64,000 nt of DNA, from positions 9,301,478 to 9,365,477 of the forward strand of contig WMCF01000029.1 of the NCBI GenBank assembly GCA_009792885.1. The letters run 5' to 3'. The translations under genes were made by a program, and so were the position numbers. Positions 12,501-24,500 of this stretch are shown here, one piece after another. Source of the DNA: Eremophila alpestris peregrina (Eukaryota; Chordata; Aves; Passeriformes; Alaudidae). How positions within the stretch are numbered: position 1 is the first letter of the stretch; each line of letters starts with the position of its first letter. A model generated the notes under the pieces. It was not told where the DNA came from. It was given only the letters and a program-made list of their open reading frames with translations, and did no database searches.

Positions 12501-15500
12501 CTGAAGATGAGGAGGATCAGTCCTGTTCCTCCATCTCCCTTCCCTCAGGCAGGATGTTTGGTGGGATGAGGAGGGGCCGTTTCTGTGCTCTGCTCCTCCC
12601 GAGCGTCCCTGCAGAGGGAGCCCAGAGACCAGCGCCGGCCCTGGCTCGGGATGTTGCAGGAAGGACCGAAAATAAGTGAGCCGTGAGATAATCCCCCATC
12701 CCAACGGGAGATGAGAGGCTGCAGGAGTGGAAGGAGCTGTTCTGTGAGAGGAAATGCTGTGCGTTTTGGGAGCTTTCACTTGTGCTGCTTCTGCTCAATA
12801 AAGAAGTTTCCTAGAAGGTTACTGTAGAAAGTAAAAGGCTTGAAGAGGCTGCAGGTTTCACTTTTGACTAGAAATGAAATGGTTGAATTAGTCAGGCTTA
12901 TTCAGGTGCCAGACATTACACTTAGTGGAAATCCTTACAAAGGCCTGTCTCTGCTGCAGCTTGTCTCTGTATTGAAACAGATAGTTCCAGCACTGCTGTT
13001 GCTGTGTTGAATCTCCCCATCCAGCTACACCATTAATGAGCCTTCACAGAACTGGAGCTCTGCTGCTCCTCCAGCACCATTTGCTCACATGGCCAGCCCT
13101 CAAATGTCATTTGCTATACACTATAAAAAAATCTCCCTTCTCTTTCCCCCATCTCTCTGTGTTGATCTTCTCTTGTGGGAGCCATTTTGGATGCTAATGT
13201 TGTGTTGCCTCCTCAGCAAGCCTCCTACCACCCAGATGTGAGTGAAGAAGTCCGGGAGAGAGCCCTGCGCTTTGGAACAGAATGTACCCTGGGATACTTG
13301 GAGCTGCTGGAGCATGTTCTCCTGGTAAGGAATCAGCTGCATGCAGTTACTGGCTTGCTTCCAAGGAGAGTCATCTCCCTGCCCTCTCTCTGTAGTAACT
13401 GCTAGTGACACATTTTTATCAGTTTGTAACAGCATTATGAAGTTCTGTTGTTAGAGCAAGCTAAAGGAAACTCAATACTTCCGCTCAAACTGTGAGACAG
13501 AAGGAATATTGGAGTACTTACATGGAGCTGCATTCTGGATCAGATCTGGAGGCAATAGGGATCTGAAGCTAAAAAAGGTCCCTGACAAAGAAATTAAAGT
13601 AAGACATTTCAGTGTTTTAAGCCCACAAATAAACACTAGACATATTAGGCACAGGCCTGTCCCCCACACTGAGGAGGTTACATCATCTTTCTGAAGGCAC
13701 TGTGACGTGCCTCTCACAGCCACACCTACTCCAAGCCATCCCAAAATTCCCTGCCAGCACTGCCTCACACAGAGCTCTCCAACACATCAGACATGGCACC
13801 CCCAAAGCTCTGCTTAACTTCTGCACTCAAATCCAAACTCGTGAATCCTGCCGTGGGCTTTGCTTGACCATACCTAATTATCACATATTAATTATCCCAT
13901 AGTATTTGGTCTTCTGTTGCTGTTACTTCTGTAGGAAGCAATAAAATGTGTTTGAACTAACATTTATGAGATACTGAAGTTTCTGGAGAAGATTTAAATC
14001 AGCAATCAGCTTCATGGATGACCAGTAATTTCTTTTAGGTGGCTCTCAGCTGACAAATTAAAGCCTCTGAAACTGAAATTTGCAGCCACTAACTTCAGAT
14101 TAGCAAACCCAAATCAGTTTTTCTATTGAGAATAGAGCATGTGTCTTTGTTTGCATCAACTCGTTGAAATTTATATATAAAATAAAAGAACAGTCACTGC
14201 TGTGCTTGCCACTGGCAGGTAAAATAGTTCAAGAAAGTTGGAACTTACTAATGGAATTCTTAGAGCTGTGTTGCAGTAAGTGATTTAGCATGAGATGTCT
14301 GATCCATTTTTAGTTTAGAGCACTGTGGGGAGCTTTTCAGATTTGACCCCTAGAATGCTGGCAGTATGTGTTTCAAACTAAGTGCCAGAACAGACCAAGG
14401 ACTTGAATTAATGTTTGCTCATTTTATTTCTCTCTCTGCATAAGTCAAGAGGCTTAAGGTCAGAAAGGCATGTTCCATTCTGCTGAAGTAACAGGCCTTT
14501 CTTACCTTAAGCCTCTTTACATTCAGCACCCTAAAGCCATGAGCAAGGTCTGCCCCCTTGTACCACCCCCTGCCCCTTCCCCAGTGCTGGCTGCCTTGGC
14601 AAACCCTGGTGGTTTAGATCCCCTAGGTCTGCAATCTCATTTATAACCTCCAGAAATGCTGGATCATGTGGGATTAGGAATCTCTGATTGGTCCATCTGG
14701 CACCCTGTGATGCAGTTATCAGTAAATTCAGTTTTACCCTCAGGGGTCAGGCTGGGGATGCTTCATGGATGCCTCAACACAGGGATGCCAAGGGGTGTGC
14801 AACAGCCAGAATTCTTTGATAATGATAACTCTTGTTAGGTGCAAAGTTGTCAGATGCAATATCTAAAGTTTCTCAAGCCAGTGTATTAACTTGTGTAGAG
14901 GTTGCATTGGGCAATTGTCACAAAAGTGACTTGTTTGCTCAAAGGAGTGTTCTGCTCATAACCTAGTCAGGGGTAGGGCCAGGAACAGGCTCATTCCAGC
15001 TGTAAGGCATGCACCACTTAATAAAACTCCTTGTAACTTGTACTAGAGGTTCAAGACTGACCTGACCTCCTGCATATCCAAATGCCTCCATCCTGCTCAG
15101 TGCTGATCCATGCTGAATTGAGGGGAAGTCTGGAGCTGTGGTTTTCCATGACTGTGGGGATGAGACTCTGCTGACAGTTCTAAACTGGATTTAAAACAAC
15201 ACATTTCTTTAACAGCCTAGTTTTAAAATTTGCTCAGTTATTTTCAATTCCAACATTGAGAACACTATCACAGATAGTACTAATGTCACAGTTACTGGAG
15301 TAAAAAATTGCATTCTCTTGTATAGTCCTGACCACATTTGTGTGGTTTTTTGACATTTTTGATTTTGACCTTTTTGCTTATGTTTGGAAGGTCACCCTTG
15401 AGGATGCTCAGTGCTCAGTTTCTGCCATGATAAGAATCTGTGCAGTGCATAAATCTTGCTTGTAACTGTCTTGTTATATTTTGTTAATGTTCCAGATTAT

Positions 15501-18500
15501 TTAGCTCTTGAGGATTCATGTACTTGTGATTACTGTAGAAACTTGTTCACAGGAGACCAGACACATACACTGATATGGGAGTTCCAGAGAGAGAGAATTC
15601 CTCGTGTGGCAGAGTTCTCACCAGGCAAAGCTAGGAAAATAACATAGTTTAGTTTATTCTGTCAAAGTAAATGGGTTCTGCATTTGATTGCAATATGGCA
15701 ACACTGGCAAAAAGATCCCATCTGTGTTCCATGTGCACCTAGAGAGGCCTGTGGGAGAGTTTTTAAAAGCATTAAGAAAATGCACACCTGTGTGCAGGAT
15801 TTGACTTTCACAACTCAACCGCTTGTTTTGCTCTTAAAGCTCCATGTCTGTCACTCTGAGTATCTTGTGCTTCTTCAAATGAAAAACACTAGTTTAATAA
15901 TTGATAGAAATTCAGTTCAGACATGTTGATATTTCCTTCTATTTGAGAGTCTTGGCATTTCCATTGTGTTCACCACTGCTGATTTTTTCCACAACAGGCA
16001 AGTGGCACTTCCAGAACTCTGTCATTCTCTCAGAAATAGGGATGAACCAGTCTGTCAATACTTGAAAATCACCTTCTCTCCAAGAGTGTAAAAAGACTGA
16101 GCCTGATGCATAAGTATAATGACTAAAATACCTGAGAATGGAGTGCTAAAGCTGCACATTCCTCCCAGATGCTCAAATGTGTGCCTCTGTTTTGGATAAT
16201 TCTGTCCTAGGTTTAGGATTGAGAACATCCAACAAGAACATTGTCAGTTCCTGTAGCTGTGCAAGGCAGTGCCACTTTCCTGTGTGCATCCAACTCTGCA
16301 GTGTGAGCCTTTGCTCCTGGTGCTTCATCAACAGTTACAGTTCTCTCCCTGAGCTCTCAGACAATTGTTATACAAAATAAATCTTTCACTAGAGTGCCTT
16401 GGGAATCTTCCAGCATTCTGGGATCCTTGCTAATGTGCATTCTCTCTCTCTAGATTCTTCAGAAGGCAACTCCAGAGCTGAAGCATCAGCTGGCCTCTTT
16501 CTCCAAGCGGGTTGCAGGTGCTGTCACAGAGCTTATCCAGTCAGCAGAAGCAATGAAGGGTGAGTTGGGAAGCCAGGCTGTCAGTGTGGTGTGTTCATTG
16601 CTCCAGAGATGGTGATCTGATATTCTGTGTAATATTCACTGCAGGGTCTCCTCAGTTATTTCCTGCTGTTATCAGGACATGATCCCTGGACATGAATATG
16701 AACTATAAGCAGTTTTCATGTAGGGGAATCCATTTTTTCTTTCCTCCTTATCTCTTAATAGAATTACTCTTTTTCATAGAACAGTGATCTGCATTATGCT
16801 ATTTCCCTGTTGAAGTAGCTTCATTGAATTCTTCAGTGTTTTTGTGCATTCTCTTTTATATTTCAAAATTTCAGTTTCCATTTGCTAACAAGGCAAACCA
16901 ATAATCAGACTTCTTCTATTCCCTAAGTGCTTTTTAAAAATCTTTATATTAGCCTCATCTTTGGGCACATTTATTAATTTCTGGTGATTTTTGCCTTTTA
17001 ATTCATAGTCATTAAAATGAAAAACCACTTTTTATTTCTTTTTTTCACTTGCTGTCTGTAGAGGATGCCTTTACAAGTTTTTTTGTGGGAAGTAAAATGT
17101 TTTTTAACCATTCACAATTTTCTTTCCTCATTTTCATTTATAGGGACACAATAAAATTGTCTCCTAACAAATACAACATGTAAATGTTTTACCCTTTGTG
17201 AAATGCCTTTTTTTGAAGAGGAACTGCTACATTTTACAAATTTAGGGCTGACTGTATTTATACTTGCTGCCTTTTTTTTCCCCTGTTTATCTGCTAGTAT
17301 TTGGGTTTAATATAGAATATCTTCATTCTGTACAGCATTTGAGAAATATTTTTTAGACCATGCCCTTAGAGGTTATGAACTTCTTCTGGCTGTTTCATTG
17401 TTTCCTTCAGTTCAGAATAAGAATGCTTTCTGAGTCTTGTAATTCAGAGAATGGTGTTAGGAAATCAAAAATAATAATGCACTTACAACTTCCAAAAATC
17501 TGCAACCACTTCCAGCCAAGTATTCATTTTGTGGAACTACAAAATTTCTTTGAGAAAAGAGAAATGCCAGAAAGTCAACATAAAAAAAAAAAAAGAAAAA
17601 GAAAAAAAAGCTGCTTTTCAGATGTGATATAGAAACAGCTTTGGCCTTTGCTACTCCACTGTTAGACACACACTGCCAAAAGTGTGCTTCCTTCAGTCAG
17701 TGCCAACTTCATCCCCAGGCACTGCCAGCAAACAGCCAGGTGTGTGCTGGGGGTGACTGTGTTGGCTGGAGCCTGTTCTCTCTACCATTATGTCTGACTT
17801 CTCAATGTACCCCATGGCTTCGTCAAGTCAGGAACCATCTGAGTAAGACTTGATAAACACAAGTTGAGTGGCAGCTGGTTTTGTTCCCAATATGGGCAGT
17901 ATCCCTTTTTGAAGCTCCTTTGCTTACAGAATTATGAAATAAGTTGCTTTCATGAGAGAATAACCCTGCTAAATACTTCTTTCTCCTCTGCTTTACAGTT
18001 TTTTCTGTGACACAAACCACTTGTTTCATGCCATTAAGGCACTGAAATCAGCTTTCTGTGATGTACATTCTGAATTGGACACTTGAGGTGTGATTGTGAT
18101 CCCCCCTGTCTGAGTGGCAGCTCACAGGGACACTGAAGTTATTGTCTGTCTCCATTAATTTCAGGGACAGAGTGGGTGGATCCAGAAGACCCAACAGTCA
18201 TTGCAGAGACAGAGCTGTTAGGGGCTGCAGCATCAATTGAGGCTGCAGCAAAGAAGTTAGAGCAGCTGAAACCCAGAGCCAAGCCCAAGGTGAGTGTCCA
18301 TGCCCATTGTTTGTTTGAGGTTAACAAGACAGAGGGTGCACACTGCCCATGGTTTGGTGTGCAGTTTGCTACTGGCCACAACAATGGTGTAAACAATCAA
18401 ACCTTGCCTGAGTCTCAGTGCCACAAAGCACTGCTCTGGATGGCACCACTGAGGCTAGAGGGTAAAAAGGTGCTTTTCAGGGAGTGAGTCAAGCACCAGC

Positions 18501-21500
18501 CATAAGCAAGCAAAGGAAGAGGAGCCAAATGTTAGAAATGCTTGTAAGAGTTATGGCATCATTGCTGTTGATTATTTGCCTTTCTGTCTCCAAACATATT
18601 TTACTGGTGTGTAGTCATTCTTATTTGCTTTCTTTTGGAGCCCCTTTGTTCACATCTGAATTTGTGCAGTATAGCAGGAGAAAGCAGCAGTAACACAGCT
18701 GGGATTCAAGAGAATATAAATGACCTGCAGGATTTTCTAAGACTAAGACCAGCATTTTATGCCATGCTGAGAGTAGCTGTTTCAGTGTAGAATCAGATAC
18801 ATTGTATGATCATTTCTGTGTCATTTCCCTAATGAAAATTAAATTACAGTTCATTATATCAAGTCGTGTTGCATGTTGCCAGGTCACTTCAAATGTGTCT
18901 CTGAAGATAATATAAAATTAAGGCAGCTATTTTCACATGCAATACTGAGGGAATATATGAAACTGGTGGATCCCAGAGAATTGCTACCTTTTGCCTGGTG
19001 TTAACAGGCAGGTTTCAGTAGAAATTACTATGTTGCATCTCTTTGAAATGAAAAACATGTTTTGCCTGTGGAATTGACTTTAGGAAAGGACTATATCTAT
19101 CTTCCTCCTTATGCTGCTTTGTAGGTGACAAACTGTTTTCCAAGTAAAGCTTATGAGAAGTCTTTTTAAAAAGCAGAGCCTCAAGACCATTCAGTGTTGG
19201 ATGATTGTATTGGTGCAGGGTAGTATTTTTGTTGTTTAGGAGCATCACATGAAATAGTTCTTAGAAGCTTCAGCCTTTGAGGACTTCCCTCCCCCAATTC
19301 CCTGCTTAGTGATAGGAATAAATTATCTCATGAAAAAGAAATGCTCTTTGTCTGCATTTTTGAACAAGTACATCCATTTTGTTTATAAAGAAAAATGGTC
19401 CTTTCTAATGAGATTCCACAGGCTGGGTCTGAGGAGTGGAGAAGTCCTCCATCACCTTTTCTATACAATCACTGCACAATAGCACATGTGTGTTGCCTGG
19501 TTACCACAGAGCAGTTTCCTTCCAACATCTCAGCCCCTCCAGGGTCACTGTAATTTCCCAGTTCTCACACCTGCTCATCATTTAACACATTCATTTCAGT
19601 ATCCAGTCTGCTTTTGCCTTACTGGCTTGTTTGTCATTCTCTGAAACTAAAATTCATATCCAGCTGTTTGTTTGATTTGGGATTTCAGCAGCCTTTGCAT
19701 CCTTTTCAGATGTTTAATCTCTTGCACAATAGGGATTATAATCCACATCAAAAGGTACTAGGAAGGTCACAGAGTGGCTCAAATTGCACTTGTACCTTGT
19801 ATCCTCCCAGAGTAGGATTTCCTGTGGTGAGCAGGCTCTGTTCTAATGCCCATCTTTGACAACACACAGAGTGTTGTAGCAGGAATGCTTAGACTAGGTA
19901 AGGGTTGCTCTGTCTTGTGCTCAGTCAATGAAAGGCAGAAATAGGAGTTATTTTCTGCAATGGAACAGACTATCTAGACAATATCCTGCTCTGGTTAACA
20001 GCAATCATTATCAGGTGAACTCACAGAGAAGTCCTCAGGTGGTAATTTTAGAATGTTTACCTGCAGAAAATCCATCATCTTCATCATTACTAGTTGGTGA
20101 CTGATTCTCTATTTTTGGTAAAGTTTTTTTTATTGGTGCAGGGAGTAATTTGATTTAAGCTTGAAATTTTGATCTTTGTGTTGCAGTTTGTCTTTCACCT
20201 CTAAAAAAACCCCAATACTTAAAGGCAGGGTTTCTTCTCATTTGTTTTGCTATCTTAATTTTTTTTAACTTTTTGATTCTTTTTATTTCTTCTTGTCCTT
20301 GTTTCCTCTTCATATTTTTGCACCTATCATACCCCCCTTGATGTCTTAAACTGGCACAAATAGCATGAGGTCTTCATTTTCTGCTACTGGGAATCATCTT
20401 ATCCCAGAGAACAATTTCTAATGACACAGTCCTGCTAAGTGCTGCCTGTGCTTTACTGTACAATGCTTATTTTGTTTGCTTTAAGTCCTGGTTGTTTTGC
20501 TGCAGGTGAATGTGCTCCCAAAATATTCAGTCCACTAGTCCACAGCCCCACTGACACCCTGTAAATATCTGTGTGTCTTCTTAGCTCCTGTTTTGGAAGA
20601 ACTTGGAGGACTCTCCTGAGCAGGTGTTACTACTGTCTGTAACACAAAACCTGTTCAGTGTTCTCCTTGCAGTGTTCAAGGTGGGAAATGATCTGAGAAG
20701 CAACGAGATATTTATGGTTTATTAAGCAGGATTTGGCTGTCATGTTTCCTTTAAGTACAACTATTTTTCCTGCATGTGGACTCTTACTTTTTTCAGTTTT
20801 CCATTTGGAGAGCCAGGTGTATTGCAATGCAGACCCATATTCCTTCTGTTATGCAAATATGCTACTTCCTGTAAAATGAAACCCCCAAAACTAGTAATTT
20901 TCTGAAGAAAAAAACTATTTTGTCTACTAAAACCTTCATGCAACCACTGGGCAAAAAGGACTTTTAAGTCAAAAGGTATGGTAGATGAGGTACAATAGGA
21001 GAGAGCATTGCTGTCCCTACCTGTCCTGTCTGCTCTTCATGCTTCTGTGCAGGCTCTGCCTCCAGACACCAGTGTCCTTTAGTCAGGAAGAGTTCCCTGC
21101 TGGTAGCTTGCAGCAGTTGGTCCTTTGGTTTTTTTTAACCCAAGATGAATCAAACCTGGATGCCTTTTTCTGCAGGACTCTGTGTGATATGTTTGATATA
21201 TTAGGTTGTTATTTAATCCAACTATATATCAAACATATTCCTACAGTGTCCTGCCCTGTCTCCGGGGGTTTAACGTAGTAGAAGGCATTATGAAGGAGTA
21301 CAGTCACTCACAAGCAGGTTTAGAGGACTCCCTGTAGACTCCTAATCTAATCTGGTATAAAATACATACATGGAGGGCTCCTTTATCAGTAGAGTTGCTC
21401 TTGAAGAGACTTCCAAGTTGTGTAGGGCTCTTTGTGCCAGCAGCAGCTGTGCCAAGAGCTGACTTTGACTGGAATGGTTATTGTGCTTTCCATGGCTCAG

Positions 21501-24500
21501 TGCAGTACCTTACTCATACTGGATTGCTCATTATAAAGTAGATGATGATAAGTGCTTGAAAATGAAATGGTTTCTCTTTTGTAAGTTTTGCTACTGTTTT
21601 GCAATGAGATTGGAGCTCCTTTGTTTTACCCTGACTTTATTTATGCTACCCCTAATAATGGAGAGGCTGTAGAAAAATGGTTAAAATACACTACAACAAC
21701 ATATCTTTGTTTTGTTTTCAGTGGCATAATCAACATTTTTAGGATATTCCATTCTAAAGACTTTGTAGTGAGCCTAATGTTTGTTCTGGTTTGACTTCAT
21801 TTTCTAATCCATTTATAGCTGTATGTGGTTAATAACAGCATTAGTTTAGGCTTGAGGAAAATGAGATCTTCATGGGGGCTGCTTCAGCAAGGAGAAGCTA
21901 ATCACTTGTGTCACAGATCTGGTTTTCTAAAGAAACCTGCTCTAAAATCTCACAATGTGCTATTTTCTGCCATCTATCACATCATTGCTCTCAACTTGAT
22001 TCATGAAGGCTGTGAACTGACATGTTGTGAGGGTACTGTTTATGAGTGTGAACTTAAGATAGTCCAGGAGGCACTCTCTGAATAATGGGAATGGTGGAAT
22101 AATTACTGTTCTTGTAGGGCATTTTGCTGTGCTCAGTCTTGTGCTGCTTCCTGTCCTCATTGCTAAGGAATGCTCTTGGGAGAGCAGGAAACACACCCAC
22201 AGTGTTGGCTAATGCTTGTGCCTCCCCCACTGAGCATCCAGCCCTTAGATGTGTGTCACACCTGACAGTGGTGAAGGGAAAACCACAGGGCAGGACTAGA
22301 AAAGAAGGATTTGTTAGAAAAGATGAAAAGCCAACAGGCATTCAGCAGTTTGAGTGCTGTGTAAGGCTGCTACAAAAATAAATTCTTCACAGAAGGGATC
22401 AACTGTCAAGAGAATTATTTTTCCAAAAGTAAAAGAAACTGCGAGATGTTAGAGAATGCAAGACTTGGAAGTTTGAGAAATTTGGGGTATGGCTTGTTCT
22501 CCCAAGCCCCAGATTTCAATATAATTGGAAAGAAAGTGACTTGGTAGACAGGGGAGAAAAATACCTGTTACCAGATGAGATACTAAGGTTTAACTGTCTG
22601 TTTTCCTGTTGAGCTTCACCTGCTGCTCCACAGTTGAAGTTAATCCAACCATTGTACAATGGCACTCTTGATAATCCAAGCTTTGATTTCTTGGCATTCT
22701 CTTTGAAAAGCAATAATTTTTTTTTTAGAATTTGTGTGCAATATTTAGTCCACTCATGACCCTGAACTGAGTTTAAACAACTGCTTCAGTTCAGCATCTT
22801 TTGGTGGCTGTTTTTTCACAAATTGAATTCCATCTGGGCACATACACAGCTGTCCAATAGATCAGACCATGGCCATGTTTTTAAACATCAACAAAGACTG
22901 ACACCTCCTTTGTAATAAATAAGCAGATATTGAAGCTCTCACTTGTTTTAAGTTTGAATTCCTGACAGTGCTGACTGTAGTAATGCACGTAATATATTTT
23001 GGAAATAAGAATTTAAAAACTTGATAGCAAGAAGTCTTGGACAAAAGTGCAATAACAGTCTGCTAAATTTACTGTCAGTCACTGAATTTCACAATATTTT
23101 GTTGATATTTCAGTCTTTAGTCAAATCAAAGTAATGAAGACATCTGTCTTAATAAGGACAATCATTCTGACAGACTCTACTGGATTCCATTTAATCACTC
23201 TGGCAATGTTGTGATTGAAATACAAGTTTCATAAATAAGACTTGAGACCTGTAGAGGGCCAATGTGATTGCACTTTGGTATAATAATAGTCATGATGTGG
23301 CATTGCAAGCACTGCCAAAATTGTATGTGGAACATGACTTGCTCACTTTCCAAAGCAGTTTCTTTTATTACAAAGACATACACTTGAGTTGATGGGAATA
23401 GCCCAGTAGCAAAGCAAGACATATTTTTCAATGGATTAAGTGGTTTTCCTAAAAAAAAGGAAAAAAAGAAAAAACCTTTAAGTGCCAAACCTCTTTATCT
23501 ACACATCAGTTTTGATTTTCAGATTATTCAGTTTTTCTGGTGGGTGCTGTTATTTCATCTCCTGGACTTTTAGTTATGTGAAGTGCCATAGGCCTGAGTG
23601 CTGCTTGATGATAATTTTGTAATTACTTATCATTAGCCTTTATTATTTTATAATTGACTAGTTCATCAAACTGCAGTAATAGGAGAAGTAAACCTGACTT
23701 TAATTTAGATGGATGTGCTTAGACTTGCAAATGAAGTGCCCAGTTTTGTAACTCACAGCCCACCTGGCTGGTGTTTCTGAATTAGCTGTGTGACACAAGA
23801 ATGTTGTGGTTGCCATAGTTAGAATAAACCTGTATTTCAAAAGCCTTATCTCTCACAAAGTAGGATGTCCTGATACTGTAGCCACTAGCCCTACTTGTCA
23901 CAGGGCCTTTGTTTGTGACTGGATCCCAAACAAAATACATTCTGTTGGATTATTTTATATAAAAAACTATTGGAATACATGGCCCAGGCCTGGTTCTGTT
24001 TAAAACAGTAACTGTTCATCTCTATTCTGTTAACTAGTAAGCTAGTAAGCATTAGGTAGACAAATGTTTTCAATATTTGTTTAAATTATTTGCAAGTCAG
24101 CAAAGTTTTTATAGAACAATGAATTTGCATTTTAAATAGTAAGAAACCTCATTAGGAGGTTTTGCACTTGCTTGTTGAAAGACATACTTGGATGACTGAA
24201 GTGTTCCAGACAGACCTTTGGAACTTCCTATCTCCAAGATCACTGAACTGGGCTGCACAAAGCTGCTTTCTGTGCAGTGACAGCTCCTACTGCAAGCTGA
24301 TAAATCTGTGCTCTTGCTTGGTATCTACTTTACATTCCTTAGTACAGGTGAATGAGACAACACACATTTATCATTGTTCTTTTTCAATGCTTTAAGTCTT
24401 TAAGTATTTAGAAAATGCTCTCCCTAGTTTAGCAATCTTGGAAGCTACTATTATGGCATTACAGATATAATCTTGATAGGAAAAACAAGAATTTCTTTTC

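Larger units (their letters stand above)
21171..21255 (+). ncRNA. MIR190A: miR-190a precursor hairpin
   Basis: An 85-base stem-loop in the sense orientation inside a TLN2 intron, the same host and orientation as mammalian MIR190A. The 5' arm carries TGATATGTTTGATATATTAG; the 3' arm carries CTATATATCAAACATATTCC; the loop is about TTGTTATTTAAT. The base of the stem is fully paired for 7 bp (GCAGGAC at 21172-21178 with GTCCTGC at 21248-21254). The mature miRNA is expected to be processed from the talin-2 primary transcript and to repress mRNAs through seed GAUAUGU. Identification rests on recognising the mature sequence. Confidence 0.97.

Noticed and set aside
12415..12720. GC-richer patch in a TLN2 intron as an alternative exon
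   Set aside because: No splice-site pair keeps the talin frame, and the talin protein is complete without it.
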